A DNA stretch of 64,000 nucleotides, taken from assembly GCF_013377275.1 (NCBI RefSeq), contig NZ_CP016615.1:186001-250000 (forward strand), read 5' to 3'. This document shows positions 41,956 to 51,690 of this stretch, one piece after another. Under the pieces are notes generated by a model. The model searched no databases. It had not been told where the DNA came from and was given only the letters and a program-made list of their open reading frames with translations. This stretch comes from Vespertiliibacter pulmonis (lineage in GTDB: Bacteria > Pseudomonadota > Gammaproteobacteria > Enterobacterales > Pasteurellaceae). Position 1 is the stretch's first letter; every line of letters starts with the position of its first letter. A program made the position numbers and the translations under genes.

Positions 41956-44185
41956 TTTTTACCTCTTTTATCCATAAAGTTGCCTGTTGTAAATCTTCCT
42001 GCCAATGATGTAATTGTGCTACCCAATGTTCAATATTCTCTGCCCAGAAAATGCCATTATCTGTTTGAGCAAGTTGAGCAATCTGTTGCAATCGTTTTAA
42101 TCCAACTGAAGCAAATGCACCTTTAATTTTATGAGCCTCGTCTACAATGATTTTTCGCTGCCGTTCATCATCTATGTTTCCTTGTTGCCACTGCTGAAAA
42201 TAAGCCTGCAAATTATTGAGATAATCAGGCATTAGTTGCGCAAAAAGCTCTAAATTTGCTAACACGGCATTTACCCCCATTACATCTACGAGTTCACCAA
42301 GCATTAAACAGTCAAAAGGTAAATCCTGCTCGGAAATAAATTCAGCAAGCGGTCGATTTTCAAAAGAATTTTCCAAAAATCCCTCATCAAAATAATAATT
42401 TAAGCATCTCGCTAATGCTTCTAGTGAAAGAGGCTTACGTAATACATCGTCCATACCTTGCTGTTCATATTCAGCTTTAGTTTGAATAATATTTGCGGTC
42501 AATGCGACCAATAGCGGTAAATAATCGACCTTTCCTTCTTCATAACGTTTTCGTAGTTGCTGTGCAATTTCAAATCCTGTTGTATCAGGTAATTGAATAT
42601 CCAATAAAATTAAATCATAACTATTTTCCTCAAATAGCTCAAAAGCCCTTGCACCACTCATTGCCACATCAACTTCACACCCAAATTTAGCCAACATAGC
42701 CTTAGCAACAACTATATTGACTTCAATATCTTCTACTAACAACACTCGCAATGCGTGCCGATTTAACGCTACCACATTTTGTGGTGCAACTTCATTGGCT
42801 TGAATGGTCAAAGTAAAAGTTGAGCCTTGGTTTAATTCGCTCTCAACCGTTAAATCTCCCCCCATTAGTTTAGCAATCCGCTTTGAAATGGCTAACCCAA
42901 TGCCACTACCTGCGGCTTTTTTACCTTGACTATTTTCTGCTTGGTAGAACATCGCAAAAATTTTACGCTGTTCACTTTTTTGAATACCAATGCCTGTATC
43001 TCGTAGTTCAAAACTGAAATGATCATTATCCTTACGTTTTACATTTAGATAAATATCTCCCCCTGCGGGAGTAAATTTGACGGCATTACTGACCAAATTC
43101 CATAAGATTTGGCTTAAACGGGCATTATCAACATAAATAAAATGCGGTAAGTCTTGATCATAATGGATATGAAAATGGATATTCTTCTGTCCCGCCATTA
43201 AATTCGCAAAATGACTAATATTGCTAATCACCTGTGAAAACTCTATTTCCGAACGAAATAACTCAATCCGCCGACTGTCTATTTTTTCTAAGTCAATAAT
43301 ATCGCTAAAGATATGCCCTAAAGACACAGCACTAATGTTAATGGTTTTTAAATAATCTCGTTGTTGTTCGGATATTTCGCCTTCTAGTAGAATCTGACTT
43401 AAACCAATAATTCCATTTAACGGCGTTCGTAATTCGTGGCTGATCGTTGCCATTAATGTTGTTTTATCTCGACTATTTTTCTCTATCACAGATTGATAAC
43501 GTTTGCGTTCGGTAACATCTCGTCCAAAGCCCATAATACAGTGTAGATCTTTTATCTGATCGTAATACGGCACTTTACGAATTTCAAAACAGGCTAATTT
43601 ACCATTTGGATAGCGAATCCACTGCTCATAAGTAACACCCGTATTACTAATGAAAGTGTCGCTGTCCGTTGATAAAATTAAATTAGCTGTTTCAGGTGAA
43701 TAAATATCGTGAGGAGTTAAATTTATTAGCTCTGTTTCGGATTTTCCTGTTAATAATTCCATTGCTCTATTACAGCCTAAAAATCGCCCCTTATCATCAC
43801 GATAAAAAACTAAATCAGGGGAAGCATTAAAAAATGAGCGTAAAAATGAGGCTGTCTGATCCAATTCAACATTCAGTCGTGCATCATGTTCACGCAAAAG
43901 TGAAAGATCTTTTAATGAGGTTTCTAAACGAATACGAGAGCGTTCTAATTTTTCTACAACTAGATTAAAAAAATAGAGGGTAAAAGGGGCAGAAATTAAA
44001 CCAAATACGATAGAACGAAAAATATCACTATGCGGAACTTCCCCTGTAAATAGTAAACTTAACACAGATTGTAAAATAATTGCAGATAACGAAAGAATGA
44101 AAAAACCAAATAATGCAGCCTTTACCTTACCTAACCGCAAGACCCAATTTACATAATTCTGCCCATAATATTTCAGATTTTTCAT
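41945..44185 (-). CDS. arcB: aerobic respiration control sensor kinase ArcB (tripartite)
   Basis: ArcB senses quinone redox state and phosphorylates ArcA. Two membrane helices lie at about 22-47 and 55-78, a PAS domain at 115-225 with the redox cysteines Cys138 (FLGCNRA) and Cys199 (LACFEIRK), a histidine kinase core with His250 ([12 protein letters not shown]), the ATPase domain to about 465, a receiver with Asp529 (LLLDIQLPD) and an Hpt domain with His685 ([13 protein letters not shown]). The 746 residues hold the full phosphorelay, whereas H. influenzae ArcB is known to lack the receiver. It is upstream of anmK-murQ on the same strand. Confidence 0.95.
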   Translation of the reverse strand: MKNLKYYGQNYVNWVLRLGKVKAALFGFFILSLSAIILQSVLSLLFTGEVPHSDIFRSIVFGLISAPFTLYFFNLVVEKLERSRIRLETSLKDLSLLREHDARLNVELDQTASFLRSFFNASPDLVFYRDDKGRFLGCNRAMELLTGKSETELINLTPHDIYSPETANLILSTDSDTFISNTGVTYEQWIRYPNGKLACFEIRKVPYYDQIKDLHCIMGFGRDVTERKRYQSVIEKNSRDKTTLMATISHELRTPLNGIIGLSQILLEGEISEQQRDYLKTINISAVSLGHIFSDIIDLEKIDSRRIELFRSEIEFSQVISNISHFANLMAGQKNIHFHIHYDQDLPHFIYVDNARLSQILWNLVSNAVKFTPAGGDIYLNVKRKDNDHFSFELRDTGIGIQKSEQRKIFAMFYQAENSQGKKAAGSGIGLAISKRIAKLMGGDLTVESELNQGSTFTLTIQANEVAPQNVVALNRHALRVLLVEDIEVNIVVAKAMLAKFGCEVDVAMSGARAFELFEENSYDLILLDIQLPDTTGFEIAQQLRKRYEEGKVDYLPLLVALTANIIQTKAEYEQQGMDDVLRKPLSLEALARCLNYYFDEGFLENSFENRPLAEFISEQDLPFDCLMLGELVDVMGVNAVLANLELFAQLMPDYLNNLQAYFQQWQQGNIDDERQRKIIVDEAHKIKGAFASVGLKRLQQIAQLAQTDNGIFWAENIEHWVAQLHHWQEDLQQATLWIKEVKNDK

Positions 44186-44283
44186 TTCTCTGCCCCTTTG
44201 TATGACGTTCTATATAAAATTAATCTCTGCCTATTACATTTTTTTAGGCTAATCTTACCGCTTGTTGGTGAATATATTTGTAT

Positions 44284-45147
44284 TTATCGCCAATAAAATA
44301 GACAAATAATTGCGATAATCGCTACACACACCCCCATATAGTTGGCTTTATGCACTCTTTCTTTGAATAACAATGCTCCAACTAACGTTCCTAAACAAAT
44401 CACTCCTAAATTCATTCCTGTAAATACAAGAGTGGGGTCATCTTTCATCGCTTGATGTGCTTTTAAATAAAATAGAATATTACCAAAGTTCAATGTTCCT
44501 AATAGCAAACCAACTAACACACTAGGAATATGCCATTGTGTACGCTTTAATAATAAAGTAATAAACATTACACAACCTGCACTAATAAAGGTAATCAATA
44601 GGGTTAAAGAAAATGCTTCGCCTGTTTTTGCCATTTGTTTAAATAAAATGTCAATGACTCCAAATCCAATCCAGACCAACAGTAAAATTAAAAATACTAT
44701 TTTATTTACTTTTGCCATTTCGCTCTGGCTTTTCCACAATAAAAATCCTAATGCAATAAATGCCAAAACTAATGCAAATAATTTATGGGAAGTTACCGCT
44801 TCTCCAAACAAAGTAAAAGCCGCTAGAATAGGCAAAAATAATGAGAGCCGTTGTACAGCATCAGTACGCACAATACCTGCTAATTCAATAGCTTTCGCTT
44901 GAATTAAAAAAACCGTAGGTAATAAAATGCCCAATGCGAAAAAGAGATAAGAAGATGGGTTATTACTCACAATATCAACGACTGTTTGCCCTTTGAAATC
45001 GGGTTTCAATAAAAAATAACAGAATGCAACAGCAACTAAATAATTGACTGCAATACTCTGTGCAATCTTGATCTCTTTTTGATGAGCTATTTTTATCAAT
45101 GCACCAACAGATACACTACATAAAATAGCTAAAACAAGTTCTAACAT
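44284..45147 (-). CDS. EamA/DMT-superfamily transporter
   Basis: A 287-residue membrane protein with about ten hydrophobic helices in two repeats; ELAGIVRTDAVQRLSLFLPI and GMNLGVICLGTLVGALLFKE are EamA-like. The substrate is unknown. The frame extends 12 codons further, but the ATG at 45147 follows AAAGGAGAAAAA. It stands alone on the minus strand between arcB and smrB. Confidence 0.82.
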   Translation of the reverse strand: MLELVLAILCSVSVGALIKIAHQKEIKIAQSIAVNYLVAVAFCYFLLKPDFKGQTVVDIVSNNPSSYLFFALGILLPTVFLIQAKAIELAGIVRTDAVQRLSLFLPILAAFTLFGEAVTSHKLFALVLAFIALGFLLWKSQSEMAKVNKIVFLILLLVWIGFGVIDILFKQMAKTGEAFSLTLLITFISAGCVMFITLLLKRTQWHIPSVLVGLLLGTLNFGNILFYLKAHQAMKDDPTLVFTGMNLGVICLGTLVGALLFKERVHKANYMGVCVAIIAIICLFYWR

Positions 45148-45284
45148 TTTTTCTCCTTTAATGTTTGAATAAAAAACAAGCACTAATCTTAATGTAATTT
45201 AGTGCTCTTATACCACCATTTTTATCATTATAATTTTCTAGCTCATTAAAATAGTCGAAAAATTTGCCTAAATCTTACCGCTTG

Positions 45285-45821
45285 TTAACGGCGAAACTCC
45301 TCATTATTACGAACTTGCTCAATAAGGATTAAAATAGCTGCATCCCCCCCCCACTCCCTTGGTGCTTGGTGTAAAGCTAACACTTTAGGGTGCTGAACAA
45401 GCCAACGAGGAATTTGATTTTTCAAAGCTCGTGTGCCGTATCCTGTCATAATACTTGCACAATGCACATTTTCACGCTCACAGGCTAAGATTAAACTTGC
45501 TAGCTCTTTTTTGGCTTGTTCACGGGTTAGTCCGTGTAGATCTAAAAAAAGCTCAGGGTGAAAATCTCCACGGCGTAATTGTTTGAGAATATAAGGATCA
45601 ACATCTTCACGACGATAACGCACTTTTTCATTCTCTTCAGCTAAAAGCGGTTCATATTCATCAGAAAAATAGAATAACGTATCGGCGTGTTCTTTTTGTT
45701 CCCGAACTTCACTAATCTTTTTTCCTAGTACTGTTTTAGGTACAAAAGTATTCTGCTCAATTTTTTTTGTGCCTTTTATTGCATTTTGAAATAATGCTAC
45801 ATCATCATCTTGTTCTTTCAT
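45285..45821 (-). CDS. smrB: ribosome rescue endonuclease SmrB
   Basis: SmrB cleaves mRNA at collided ribosomes. The Smr domain is at about 95-175: DLHGLTREQAKKELASLI, then the catalytic region IMTGYGTRALKNQIPRWL. The 178 residues match E. coli (183). A run of nine G residues (plus-strand C9 at 45344-45352) encodes the conserved Trp-Gly-Gly-Asp at codons 157-159; slippage there would change only the last 20 residues. Confidence 0.92.
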   Translation of the reverse strand: MKEQDDDVALFQNAIKGTKKIEQNTFVPKTVLGKKISEVREQKEHADTLFYFSDEYEPLLAEENEKVRYRREDVDPYILKQLRRGDFHPELFLDLHGLTREQAKKELASLILACERENVHCASIMTGYGTRALKNQIPRWLVQHPKVLALHQAPREWGGDAAILILIEQVRNNEEFRR

Positions 45822-45941
45822 AATTTATCCCGTTAAATTTTATTACTAGCATTCTAACATAAAGGGAAATATGGTATAAATCTTCACAGTTTTATTAGCA
45901 AAGATTTATTCTGCTAACCGTAAAATTAAAATAGGATACCT

Positions 45942-46892
45942 ATGTTTAAATATAACCTTGAATTACTTGACGATATAGCCCAATCTCCCGTTGAGCAAGA
46001 TCTCAAAACCATTTTAGATATGATGCGTTGGGCATATAGTTATTTTAATGCGTCTGATATTTACTACGGACACGGGCACGACAATGCGTGGGATGAAGCT
46101 AATCAATTAGTCTTAAGCGCTTTAGCTCTGCCAGTTGATGTGCCAGAAAGTCTCTACCAATCACGTCTTACCGCTGTTGAAAAACAACGTATTATTGAAA
46201 TGGTGCAACAACGCTTAGGACTACGCAAGCCTGTTGCTTATCTCACCCATAGTGCGTGGTTTTGTGGCTTAGATTTTTATGTTGATGAACGAGTAATTAT
46301 TCCACGATCACCTATTGGCGAACTTATTCAGCAAGGCTTTACAGGGATTTTACGTACAGAACCTCACCGAATTTTAGATCTTTGTACAGGCAGTGGTTGT
46401 ATTGCTATTGCTTGTGCTGAACGCTTTCCGAACGCAGAAATTGATGCTATTGATCTCTCAACTGATGCTCTCAATGTTGCTGAAATCAACATTGACCGCT
46501 ATCAAATGGCAGAACGAGTCTTCCCGTTACAGTCAGATTTATTTAACCGATTACCACAAGATAAATATGATTTAATTATCACTAATCCACCTTATGTTGA
46601 CCAAGAAGATCTTGACTCAATGCCTGAAGAATTTCAACACGAACCTGAGCTCGCTCTTGGCTCAGGCATTGATGGGCTAGAAATTACTAAACGTATTTTG
46701 GCACAATCCGCAGAATATCTGTCCGACAACGGTGTATTAGTTTGCGAAGTAGGTAACAGTATGGTTCATCTTATTGAGCAATTCCCTACCGTGCCATTTA
46801 ACTGGCTTGAGTTCCAAAATGGCGGTTTGGGTGTTTTCAGCCTAACCCGAGAGCAATTACTTGCTCACCAAGCACTATTTAATTCGCAGTAA
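45942..46892 (+). CDS. prmB: 50S ribosomal protein L3 N(5)-glutamine methyltransferase
   Basis: PrmB methylates a Gln of ribosomal protein L3 with [23 protein letters not shown] binds SAM and [14 protein letters not shown] is the Gln-methyltransferase NPPY motif; [19 protein letters not shown] distinguishes it from PrmC. The 316 residues are typical. It is divergent from smrB. Confidence 0.95.
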   Translation: MFKYNLELLDDIAQSPVEQDLKTILDMMRWAYSYFNASDIYYGHGHDNAWDEANQLVLSALALPVDVPESLYQSRLTAVEKQRIIEMVQQRLGLRKPVAYLTHSAWFCGLDFYVDERVIIPRSPIGELIQQGFTGILRTEPHRILDLCTGSGCIAIACAERFPNAEIDAIDLSTDALNVAEINIDRYQMAERVFPLQSDLFNRLPQDKYDLIITNPPYVDQEDLDSMPEEFQHEPELALGSGIDGLEITKRILAQSAEYLSDNGVLVCEVGNSMVHLIEQFPTVPFNWLEFQNGGLGVFSLTREQLLAHQALFNSQ

Positions 46893-46903
46893 GCCTATCC
46901 AGC

Positions 46904-46943
46904 AAGCGGTTGATTCGCAAAATTTTTTGCAAAGAAACCGCTT
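46904..46943 (+). terminator. inverted uptake-like pair after prmB
   Basis: AAGCGGTT (46904-46911) pairs with AACCGCTT (46936-46943), with an inner GCAAAATTTTTTGC palindrome. It begins 12 bases after the prmB stop and probably ends its transcript. Confidence 0.6.
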
Positions 46944-47081
46944 ATATCTCCTACATCAATTTAAAGCATAAATTTTTCTAATCCTCAGTATAAAAATAAT
47001 TGAACAAAATATTGCACTCGCTTTACTTTTTCGGTATATCTACACCCAATATATTTTAGAAGAATAGCAAAAGGATATTTT

Positions 47082-49721
47082 ATGCATCATCAATATGAAT
47101 CAATGCGAAATAACATTCATATGTTAGGCGATTTTCTAGGGGAAACTATTTGCGATGCGCAAGGGAGCGATATTTTAGCGTTAATCGAAAATATTCGTAA
47201 ACTTTCACGAGCATCTCGTGGCGGAGATGACACCGCCAGAAAACAATTACTCGATATTTTATCGACCATTTCAACCGAAAACGTCATTCCTGTTGCTCGA
47301 GCATTTAGCCATTTTCTTAATCTCACTAATATTGCTGAACAGTACCAAACTATTTCCCGTCATAATCAAGATCATTCATTAAGTGAACGATCGCTCGGAG
47401 CACTTTTTGCACGGTTAAAAGCACAACAAATGCCCGTAGGTAGAGTGCTAGAAGCCATTGATAAGTTGCTGATTGATCTTGTTCTAACCGCTCACCCAAC
47501 AGAAGTTACTCGCCGTTCCTTAGTCCATAAACATGTTGAGATTAACCGTTGCCTGAGCCTACTTGAACACGATGATTTAACTGAACAGGAAAGCACCAAA
47601 TACAAACGCCGTTTATTGCAACTAATTGCATTAGCATGGCATACAAATGAAATTCGAACCCAACGCCCAACGCCAGTCGATGAAGCCAAATGGGGAATGG
47701 CAGTAATTGAAAATAGTTTATGGCACGCTGTGCCTGAATTTTGTCGTCAAATCAATTTTCATTTAGAAAAACACTTCGGCGTGCAGTATTCGGTCTCGCT
47801 TTCTTCGGTGCGTTTTTCTTCATGGATGGGCGGAGATAGAGATGGTAACCCATTCGTTACTGCTGAAACAACTCGCCAAGTGCTACTGATGAACCGCTGG
47901 AAAGCCGCAGAACTATTTTTAAATGATATTCGAAATTTAACGGAAGAACTTTCCGTTGTGCAATGTACTCCTGAATTTCGAGAAAAATATGGCGGCAATT
48001 TAGAGCCCTACCGAGCAGTTATGCGATCTCTACGCACAAAATTGATCAAAACGGTTACCTATTACGGTGAATTGCTCGAAGGAAAACCTTCTACTATTCA
48101 TTTACAAGAAATTTTGACACAAGATGAACAACTTTGGCAGCCTCTCTATGATTGCTACCAATCTTTAATACAATGTGGCGTGCGGATTATCGCTAATGGA
48201 GGATTATTAGATTGCCTGCGCCGAGTTCGTTGCTTTGGCTTAGGTCTAACTCGTTTAGACATCCGCCAAGAAAGCTCCCGACATACAATGGCGATTGCAG
48301 AAATTACTCGCTATATTGGCTTAGGCGACTACGCCCAATGGTCTGAAAAAGAGAAACAGACCTTTTTAATTCAAGAACTCCGCTCGCACCGCCCTTTAAT
48401 CCCAACCAACTGGCAACCTAGTGCTGAAACAGCAGAGATTTTAGCAACAGCTCAAATCATTGCCAAACAACCAGAAGGTGCAATTTCTGCCTACATTATC
48501 TCAATGGCTCGTGAGGCCTCCGATGTGCTTGCCGTTCATCTATTACTCAAGGAAATGGGCTGTACTCAAAAAATTCCTGTATCTCCCTTATTTGAAACAT
48601 TAGATGATCTCAACCGCTGTGAAAAAGTGATGAGTGAACTCTTTGAGATGGATTGGTATCGTGAAATCATTGATCACCAACAAATGATCATGATCGGCTA
48701 CTCCGATTCAGCGAAAGATGCGGGTATGTTAGCGGCGTCTTGGGCACAATATCGAGCACAAGAAGCCTTAGTTAATCTCTGCAAAAAATTTGATATTGAA
48801 CTTACGCTCTTTCACGGGCGTGGAGGTACAATTGGACGTGGCGGCGCACCTGCTCACGCTGCTCTACTTTCTCAGCCTCCTGGGTCATTAAAAAATGGTT
48901 TACGAGTAACCGAGCAAGGCGAAATGATTCGCTTTAAACTTGGTCTACCAGCTGTTGCCATTGAAAGCTTAGATCTTTACGCCAGTGCGATACTTGAAGC
49001 AAATCTTTTCCCGCCACCAGAACCAAAACCGCAATGGCGTGAAATAATGGATCAAAGTGCAGATATTTCCTGCCAATGCTATCGTCATATAGTACGAGAT
49101 GAACCTAACTTCGTACCTTATTTCCGCAGTGCTACCCCTGAACTAGAATTATCAAAATTACCTTTAGGCTCTCGCCCTGCCAAACGTAACCCGAATGGCG
49201 GTGTTGAAAGTTTAAGAGCAATTCCGTGGATATTTGCCTGGATGCAAAACCGCTTAATGCTGCCTGCGTGGTTAGGTGCTGGTCAAGCGTTACAACAATT
49301 AATTGAACAAGGAAATTATCCCCTATTGAAAGAGATGTGCGAACAATGGCCATTTTTCTCTACCCGTATTGGTATGTTAGAAATGGTCTTCAGCAAAACT
49401 GATTTATGGCTTGCCGAACATTACGATCAACGTCTCGTGGCACAGCAACTACACTATTTAGGTAACACCTTACGTAGCCAACTACAAAAGGATATCAAAA
49501 CCGTTTTATCTCTCGCTCACGAAGGACAATTAATGGCGGATCTTCCATGGATTGCAGATTCTATCGCCTTACGCAATATTTATACCGACCCGCTCAATCT
49601 TCTGCAAGTTGAACTTCTATACCGCTTACGTAAACAAGGAGAAATAACCGATCCAGCTCTTGAACAGGCTTTAATGATTACCATTACAGGTATTGCTGCG
49701 GGAATGAGGAATACCGGCTGA
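47082..49721 (+). CDS. ppc: phosphoenolpyruvate carboxylase
   Basis: Ppc makes oxaloacetate from PEP and bicarbonate, feeding the aspartate family (thrA, argG) and, in many Pasteurellaceae, anaerobic succinate formation. [12 protein letters not shown] carries the catalytic His, [18 protein letters not shown] the second motif and [16 protein letters not shown] the glycine-rich loop. The protein ends in the invariant NTG. The 879 residues compare with 883 in E. coli. AAAGGATATTTT precedes the ATG. Confidence 0.98.
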   Translation: MHHQYESMRNNIHMLGDFLGETICDAQGSDILALIENIRKLSRASRGGDDTARKQLLDILSTISTENVIPVARAFSHFLNLTNIAEQYQTISRHNQDHSLSERSLGALFARLKAQQMPVGRVLEAIDKLLIDLVLTAHPTEVTRRSLVHKHVEINRCLSLLEHDDLTEQESTKYKRRLLQLIALAWHTNEIRTQRPTPVDEAKWGMAVIENSLWHAVPEFCRQINFHLEKHFGVQYSVSLSSVRFSSWMGGDRDGNPFVTAETTRQVLLMNRWKAAELFLNDIRNLTEELSVVQCTPEFREKYGGNLEPYRAVMRSLRTKLIKTVTYYGELLEGKPSTIHLQEILTQDEQLWQPLYDCYQSLIQCGVRIIANGGLLDCLRRVRCFGLGLTRLDIRQESSRHTMAIAEITRYIGLGDYAQWSEKEKQTFLIQELRSHRPLIPTNWQPSAETAEILATAQIIAKQPEGAISAYIISMAREASDVLAVHLLLKEMGCTQKIPVSPLFETLDDLNRCEKVMSELFEMDWYREIIDHQQMIMIGYSDSAKDAGMLAASWAQYRAQEALVNLCKKFDIELTLFHGRGGTIGRGGAPAHAALLSQPPGSLKNGLRVTEQGEMIRFKLGLPAVAIESLDLYASAILEANLFPPPEPKPQWREIMDQSADISCQCYRHIVRDEPNFVPYFRSATPELELSKLPLGSRPAKRNPNGGVESLRAIPWIFAWMQNRLMLPAWLGAGQALQQLIEQGNYPLLKEMCEQWPFFSTRIGMLEMVFSKTDLWLAEHYDQRLVAQQLHYLGNTLRSQLQKDIKTVLSLAHEGQLMADLPWIADSIALRNIYTDPLNLLQVELLYRLRKQGEITDPALEQALMITITGIAAGMRNTG

Positions 49722-49740
49722 TTACAAATTCTTTAGATAA

Positions 49741-49774
49741 ACAGACCGCTTGTAATACTCAACAAGCGGTCTGT
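49741..49774 (+). terminator. ppc terminator built from two uptake sequences
   Basis: ACAGACCGCTTGT (49741-49753) and ACAAGCGGTCTGT (49762-49774) are perfect 13-base reverse complements around AATACTCA. Each arm contains an exact uptake core. TTATTC follows. Confidence 0.88.
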
Positions 49775-49880
49775 TTATTCAAAATTTTGCACTTTTATTA
49801 CTAATAAACCACTTTTATCTTCCATTCATTCTTTATTGAAATTTTTTAACTATTTTATAAAAACGAATGAACTTTATGAT

Positions 49881-49995
49881 AAATAACTAGTCTGATTAAG
49901 TGCTAAATGCTTAAACTCAAATAGCAAAGTTTTTTTCATTTCCTTAGGTAAGACCTCCTCCCGATACTATTACCCTTTTGGTATCGGGCTTTTTT
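49881..49995 (+). ncRNA. candidate small RNA with CU-rich seed
   Basis: A free-standing Rho-independent terminator 200 bases past the ppc terminator implies a separate transcript of roughly 110 nt. A TATGAT -10 candidate lies at 49875-49880, but no good -35 is visible. Before the terminator, ACCTCCTC (49953-49960) matches the anti-Shine-Dalgarno sequence and could pair with ribosome sites of target mRNAs. It lies next to AGGT (49946-49949), which can mask it. I do not recognise the family. Confidence 0.35.
49960..49995 (+). terminator. orphan Rho-independent terminator
   Basis: CCCGATAC (49960-49967) pairs with GTATCGGG (49981-49988), followed by C and six T residues. No plus-strand gene other than ppc, which has its own terminator, lies upstream. 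Confidence 0.8.
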
Positions 49996-50092
49996 ATACC
50001 TATTACTTTTAAATAATTTCTTATACCAAGACTATTTTTATATAGTCAGAAATAACAAAAAATATAAACTAGAAAAGCACTCAAAAGATAGT

Positions 50093-50128
50093 AAAAAAAT
50101 CCCACTGTTTTTCTAAAAACAATGGGAT
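50093..50128 (-). terminator. terminator of the SDR gene
   Basis: ATCCCA plus TGTTTTT (50099-50112) pairs with AAAAACA plus TGGGAT (50115-50128) with one mismatch; seven T residues follow on the minus strand. Confidence 0.85.
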
Positions 50129-50135
50129 AATTTAG

Positions 50136-50972
50136 TTAACTATCATAACGAGTGCTTAACGACAGCGGTTGCCACTCTTGCATTTCTTGCATTATTTCTT
50201 GGTTCTTACGAACAGCCCCACCAAAACTATCCGCACCTAAATAGATACGAAGTGGTGGATTTTCTGCTTCTGCTAACTCAATCAATGCCGCTGCTGCTTT
50301 CTCAGGATCACCACTTTGATTTTGATGTAAACCACGATATGCTTGCTCATATTGACGAACACTACTATACTCATTTAACGGATGTTCCGGGAAACGAGCC
50401 GAACCTCCAAGGAAATTTGTGCGTAGTCCTCCCGGACAAACTGCAATAGAACGCACATTAAAATCTCTGCCTTCATAATCCACGGCTTCACTTAACATAA
50501 TAACAGCGGCTTTCGTTGCACTATAAATTGCTTGTCCAGGTGCAGTTGTACTTCCCGAAATTGAAGATATATTGAGAAAACGACCGCTCTTTTGCTGGCG
50601 ATAAACTGCCATCACTGCTCGAATAACATTCATCATACCGAATACATTAATATCGAAATTATCACGTATTTCTTTGTCTGAAAGCTCTTCAATAGCTCCA
50701 ACTTGGATATAACCCGCATTATTTACTGTTACATCAATTCGACCAAATGTACTTAAAATATCAGCTATACCACGCTGAATATCAATTTCATCTGTGATTT
50801 TCATTGTAATTGGTAAAAAATTCTCGCCTGAATAGCCTACAGCAATTTTCAATTTTTCAACATCTCTTGTAGTAGCTGCCACACGGTAACCCTGTGCAAG
50901 TAATGTCTTAACCGTTGTTAAACCTAAGCCACTGGAAGCCCCCGTAACTAACCATACTTTATTATTTGTCAT
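50136..50972 (-). CDS. short-chain dehydrogenase/reductase
   Basis: A classical SDR of 278 residues. VTGASSGLGLTTVK is the nucleotide-binding TGxxxGxG, NNAGYIQ the NNAG motif, catalytic Ser lies in NISSISGS and YSATK is the YxxxK pair. CPGGLRTNF follows as usual. RDVEKL after the second strand (Arg rather than Asp) favours NADP. The substrate cannot be told. It is monocistronic with a strong terminator. Confidence 0.85.
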   Translation of the reverse strand: MTNNKVWLVTGASSGLGLTTVKTLLAQGYRVAATTRDVEKLKIAVGYSGENFLPITMKITDEIDIQRGIADILSTFGRIDVTVNNAGYIQVGAIEELSDKEIRDNFDINVFGMMNVIRAVMAVYRQQKSGRFLNISSISGSTTAPGQAIYSATKAAVIMLSEAVDYEGRDFNVRSIAVCPGGLRTNFLGGSARFPEHPLNEYSSVRQYEQAYRGLHQNQSGDPEKAAAALIELAEAENPPLRIYLGADSFGGAVRKNQEIMQEMQEWQPLSLSTRYDS

Positions 50973-51062
50973 AACTTTCCTTTATCTCATTAAAGAGCAA
51001 TTCTATTTTTAATGACTTAATTGCCCTAAAAAAGCATAATTTAGTAATATTTATGTTAATAA

Positions 51063-51380
51063 TTAATCATTTTGCGCTTCAAGTTTTGCTAAAATCTCTT
51101 TTAATTCTGAAGATAAGCTTTGCTCTTCTTCAAAAGCATTCCACAATGCATCTTGAGATAGCACGCTATAATTTCCATTGGTTTCTAACGGTAACTCATC
51201 CTCACTCATTTCATATAGTTCAATCCATTTTGGATTTGAATAAAATGGTTTAAGTTCAGCCATGATTGCCACAGCCTCTTGCCATTGTTGAATATTTTTT
51301 TCAAGTTTTGGTTGAAGTTTTACCCATTTACCATATAGATCTTGCATTTTCTGAATATAAGCGATATCAACGTCTGCCAT
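51063..51380 (-). CDS. DUF4298 protein
   Basis: A 105-residue, acidic, mostly helical protein (IQKMQDLYGKWVKLQPKLEK, FYSNPKWIELYE, a Glu-rich C-terminus). It resembles DUF4298 family members, whose function is unknown. It has no membrane segment or signal peptide. AAAGGAAAGCAAA precedes the ATG. It lies upstream of the SDR gene on the same strand, 90 bases away. Confidence 0.75.
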   Translation of the reverse strand: MADVDIAYIQKMQDLYGKWVKLQPKLEKNIQQWQEAVAIMAELKPFYSNPKWIELYEMSEDELPLETNGNYSVLSQDALWNAFEEEQSLSSELKEILAKLEAQND

Positions 51381-51517
51381 TTTGCTTTCCTTTTATCAAT
51401 TAAAGTTTATAAGAAATCATTATAATTGTTAGAACAATTATTTATTTGTGTGATTAGCGTACTACTAAAATATACGGTTGTAAATCTGAGATTATAAATT
51501 AGGACAAGTAATTTGAA

Positions 51518-51594
51518 TGGTCCCCCCTACCGGACTTGAACCAGTGACCAAGCGATTATGAGTCGCCTGCTCTAACCAACTGAGCTAAGGGGGG
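51518..51594 (-). tRNA. ileX: tRNA-Ile2 with CAT anticodon
   Basis: The minus strand folds as a 77-nt tRNA with encoded CCA: acceptor CCCCCCT/AGGGGGG, D-arm GCTCAGTTGGTTAGAGC, anticodon arm GGCGA-CTCATAA-TCGCT, variable TGGTC and T-arm ACTGG-TTCAAGT-CCGGT. The anticodon is CAT, but GCAGGCGACTCATAATCGCT and the T-arm closely resemble E. coli ileX rather than metT or initiator tRNA, so it should be modified by TilS to lysidine and read AUA. Confidence 0.9.
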
Positions 51595-51620
51595 ATATTA
51601 AGAATATGAAAACGGTGTCA

Positions 51621-51626
51621 ATTATA
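51621..51626 (-). promoter_or_regulatory. -10 element of the tRNA-Ile2 promoter
   Basis: TATAAT on the minus strand lies 27 bases upstream of the tRNA 5' end. The best -35 at 17-base spacing is TAGCTT, which is weak. Confidence 0.5.
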
Positions 51627-51690
51627 ATAGGAAAATATTTAAAAAGCTACTTTTCTGCTTATATCTAAGATTACTCGCTGAAAAAACAGG

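Larger units (their letters stand above)
49722..50135. other. ppc-SDR intergenic region, 414 bp
   Basis: The gap contains, in order, the ppc terminator (49741-49774), an AT-rich stretch with promoter-like TATGAT at 49875-49880, a candidate small RNA ending in its own terminator (49960-49995), and the terminator of the minus-strand SDR gene (50093-50128). I see no convincing open reading frame. Confidence 0.6.

Noticed and set aside
49895-49913. TTAAG/CTTAA repeat in the ppc-SDR gap as a transposon end or Haemophilus-type uptake word
   Set aside because: Five-base arms only, and AAGTGC is not followed by GGT; it is more likely part of the candidate RNA.
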